Assembly: GCA_039025855.1 (NCBI GenBank)
Contig: JBCCNL010000007.1
Span: 46,654-110,653 of the forward strand
Length of the DNA: 64,000 nt
Direction: 5' to 3'
Source of the DNA: JBCCOW01 sp039025855
GTDB taxonomy: Bacteria > Planctomycetota > Phycisphaerae > Phycisphaerales > Phycisphaeraceae
Shown: piece after piece, positions 62,413-64,000 of the stretch
Position numbering within the stretch: the first letter of the stretch is position 1
Layout: each line of letters opens with the position of its first letter
Program-made: the position numbers and the translations under genes
Notes under the pieces: generated by a model
Databases searched by the model: none
Seen by the model: the letters and a program-made list of their open reading frames with translations, nothing else
Told to the model about the DNA's origin: nothing

Positions 62413-63056
62413 TCCCCCGTCCCAAACACCCGGTCCCCCGCATCCCCCAACCCCGGCAGGATGTACCCCCGCTCGTCCAGCTCCCGGTCCACCGCCGCCG
62501 TGACAATCGGCACATCCCCGTGCGCCCCCCGCATCGCCGCCACGCCCACCGGCGACGCCAGCACACACACAAACGTGATCTGGCTGCACCCCCGCTTCTT
62601 CAGCAAATCCACCGCCGCCACCGCCGAGCCCCCCGTCGCCAGCATCGGGTCCAGCAACAACACCGGCCCCCGCGTCGCCTGGGCCGGCAGCTTCTCGTAA
62701 TAACTCACCGGCTCCAGCTTCGCCTCGTCCCGAAACATCCCGATATGCCCCATCGCCGCCCCCGGCACCATCCCCAGCAACCGGTCCGCCAACCCCAACC
62801 CCGCCCGCAGGATCGGCACCAAAGTCACCGGATCCGCCAACCGCGACCCCTCAAACGTCTCCAAAGGCGTCTCGATCTCCACCGCCTCCAAGCGCATCCC
62901 CCGCATCGCCTCGTAACACAAGAACCGCCCCATCTCCCCGATCAACTGCCGAAACACCGCCGACGGCGTCTCCCGATCCCGCACCCGCGTCAACAAATGC
63001 GCCAACAGCGGGTGCTCCACCACCGTCACCCCGTCCCAAGGTCGCTGCTCGTCCAT
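62409..63056 (-). CDS. upp: Uracil phosphoribosyltransferase
   Basis: Pyrimidine salvage: uracil plus PRPP gives UMP. The 215-residue protein has VTVVEHPLLAHLLTRVRDRE, FRQLIGEMGRFLCYEAMRGM, VPILRAGLGLADRLLGMVPG, the PRPP loop LLLDPMLATGGSAVAAVDLL and ERGYILPGLGDAGDRVFGT (uracil site). Length is normal. ATG 63056 is preferred; another in-frame ATG lies 12 bp upstream. A long structured leader with a terminator-like hairpin precedes it, suggesting attenuation control by pyrimidines (inference). Confidence 0.95.
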   Translation of the reverse strand: MDEQRPWDGVTVVEHPLLAHLLTRVRDRETPSAVFRQLIGEMGRFLCYEAMRGMRLEAVEIETPLETFEGSRLADPVTLVPILRAGLGLADRLLGMVPGAAMGHIGMFRDEAKLEPVSYYEKLPAQATRGPVLLLDPMLATGGSAVAAVDLLKKRGCSQITFVCVLASPVGVAAMRGAHGDVPIVTAAVDRELDERGYILPGLGDAGDRVFGTGE

Positions 63057-63072
63057 ACACCGCACCATAAGG

Positions 63073-63094
63073 CCATCCCGCTTCAGCGGGATGG
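63073..63094. repeat. Perfect hairpin just upstream of upp
   Basis: CCATCCCGC-TTCA-GCGGGATGG: a 9-bp perfect stem. It lies between the leader terminator and the upp start, close enough to affect ribosome access. Confidence 0.75.
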
Positions 63095-63113
63095 TTCCCC
63101 GCTCACCGCGCAT

Positions 63114-63181
63114 AAAAAAACCGAGCGACGCCAGAAAAAGGGAAGGAAAATAACAGGGGGATAGGTCGGCAGTCCGCTCGG
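63114..63181 (-). terminator. Terminator-like hairpin in the upp leader
   Basis: On the minus strand CCGAGCG (63181-63175) pairs with CGCTCGG (63127-63121) across a 47-nt apical region that can extend the stem with GCC/GGC; TTTTTTT follows (63120-63114). It ends 57 bp before the upp start, so it could stop transcription before upp. Confidence 0.65.
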
Positions 63182-63186
63182 CTGGC

Positions 63187-63288
63187 TTATTCAAGCCCGA
63201 TGTACATCACGTCGGTGGCACGCTCCTTTCGTCAACGAGTTCCGAACCGTCTCCACTCATTATCGACCTTAACCGAGCCCCGCGTCAA
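63187..63288 (-). promoter_or_regulatory. Promoter and folded leader upstream of upp
   Basis: On the minus strand TTGACG (63288-63283) and GATAAT (63264-63259) are separated by 18 bp, a near-consensus sigma-70 promoter and the best in the window. Transcription would start near 63252 and run through AAAGGAG, a mini-frame ATG TAC ATC GGG CTT GAA TAA (63207-63187) and a hairpin GGCTT-GAAT-AAGCC before the terminator at 63181-63114. I recognise no known riboswitch or PyrR site. Confidence 0.6.
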
Positions 63289-63400
63289 TACCAACCCCTC
63301 CCCAAAACCAGTGAGCCTACAAACCCCACCCACCCCCGCCACACAAACCACCCACCGAAAGCTGCGGACACACCTCCCCGCAGCCCGCCAGCCCGCTATC
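63289..63400. other. Intergenic region, no feature recognised
   Basis: No gene-like frame, hairpin or repeat is visible here between the promoter region of upp and the stop of the last gene. It is C-rich on the plus strand. Confidence 0.4.
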
Positions 63401-64000
63401 TCACTGCCCCGCAGGCACTTCGACCACCACGCCGCCACCCGTCTCCCCAATCACCCGCCACCCCCGCACGACCTCGCCCACCCGCGCCGCCTCCATCCCC
63501 ACATCCACCCCGTACGTCCGCTCCAGCCGCAACAACTCCCCAAACACCACCCACACCCGGCCCACCCCCGCCGCCCGCAACCGCTCCGCCATCCCCCGCC
63601 GAACCTCCGCCAGCCCCGCACCGCCTCCCCCACCCGACTCCACCCACCACACCGACCACGGGTGCCGGTCAAACGCCGACGCGTACACCACCGGCGACGG
63701 CACGTAAAACAACCCCCCATTCCCCCCCACCACCAACACCTTCTCCAACCCTGCCTCACCCCGCCACGCCCCCATCGGCGAATCCTCCCCACTCCCCTCA
63801 ACCAACCCCATCAACCGCCCCGGCGCGATCGGCACCAACGCCTCATGCCCCACCAAATCAATCTGCACCATCGCCGGCACCGTCTGTCCCCGCAACTCCG
63901 TCACCGACACCCACAACAACCCCGCCAAACCCACACCCATCACCCCCCAACCCAACCACCCCCACCACCCGCCGTTTAGACCGGTCGCGAGCGACCGGGC
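63401..64000 (-). CDS. C-terminal part of a membrane protein, probably a GT-C glycosyltransferase, cut by right edge
   Basis: The frame stays open to the window edge. 199 residues are seen: a membrane segment (WWGWLGWGVMGVGLAGLLWV) and a soluble C-terminal domain with KVLVVGGNGGLFYVPSPVVY followed by ASAFDRHPWSVWW, a pattern common at the C-terminus of bacterial GT39-like transferases, then RRGMAERLRAAGVGRVWVVF. The first visible residues, ARSLATGLNGG, are encoded by a palindromic repeat (63974-64000), so the repeat lies in frame inside the gene, or the true start is inside or after it (a TTG at 63955 is possible). Confidence 0.6.
   Translation of the reverse strand, partial: ARSLATGLNGGWWGWLGWGVMGVGLAGLLWVSVTELRGQTVPAMVQIDLVGHEALVPIAPGRLMGLVEGSGEDSPMGAWRGEAGLEKVLVVGGNGGLFYVPSPVVYASAFDRHPWSVWWVESGGGGGAGLAEVRRGMAERLRAAGVGRVWVVFGELLRLERTYGVDVGMEAARVGEVVRGWRVIGETGGGVVVEVPAGQ
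63974..64000 (-). repeat. Palindromic repeat at the right edge, CTAAACGG type
   Basis: On the minus strand the element reads CCCGGTCGC-TC-GCGACCGG, then TCTAAACGG; the stem CCGGTCGC/GCGACCGG is perfect. The CTAAACGG tail matches the other copies. It is cut by the edge. Confidence 0.8.

Overview
The window is a chromosomal segment from a high-GC planctomycete, most likely of class Phycisphaerae. The clues are a DUF1559-like pseudopilin (cleavage motif FTLIELLVVVSVIALL and a late H-x-x-C-N-Y-V-Y-A-D-G-H) next to a PEP-CTERM protein, a complete first half of lipid A synthesis, two GroEL copies flanking one GroES, a bona fide formylglycine-generating enzyme (planctomycetes are rich in sulfatases), and many short palindromic repeats between genes. 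No tRNA, rRNA, CRISPR array, prophage or transposase is visible. Most genes are housekeeping or envelope genes; the accessory character lies mainly in the repeats.

Layout. 1-9 kb: mreB (cut by the left edge), two exported proteins of unknown role, a ferritin-like protein, manC, a 33-residue exported peptide behind a structured leader, ruvX, a tail-anchored acidic protein, rsmE and an S8-type protease with an altered catalytic triad. 9-16.3 kb: an HDOD protein, then a minus-strand chaperone block transcribed groL(GGM tail)-groS-groL-dnaJ-grpE-fmdB-like. 16.5-30 kb: a kinase-fold protein, FGE, an M16 pseudopeptidase, coaB, DAHP synthase, an alpha/beta hydrolase carrying palindromic inserts, prmC, a membrane glycosyltransferase, cox subunit III, two exported proteins and a GNAT acetyltransferase. 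30-35.7 kb: a DnaA-box region and dnaA, a Tat substrate, an O-antigen ligase-like protein and a sugar epimerase. 35.8-43 kb: a 1021-residue exported protein, then ompH-lpxD-lpxC/fabZ-lpxA. 43-48 kb: a Trm112-like protein, a PHP phosphoesterase, the pseudopilin and PEP-CTERM pair, cysC, a conserved hypothetical and a CPBP protease. 48-56 kb: a compact chemosensory operon (cheW-cheR-cheA-cheX-cheY-fapA-cheB) without a receptor. 56-64 kb: a TPR-YggX fusion, rpsU, hemW, an FHA protein, a zinc ribbon, an SLC13 transporter, a DciA-like protein, aroK, upp behind a long leader with an attenuator-like terminator, and the C-terminal end of a membrane protein running off the right edge.

The least ordinary feature is a set of about a dozen dispersed hairpins. 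Their stems change by compensatory substitutions while the flanks stay constant (GCCC...GGGCTT, or ...GCTAAACGG). They sit at gene ends, supply stop codons to convergent gene pairs, and in some places lie in frame inside coding sequence. A second, CTAG-rich repeat does the same at two convergent junctions.
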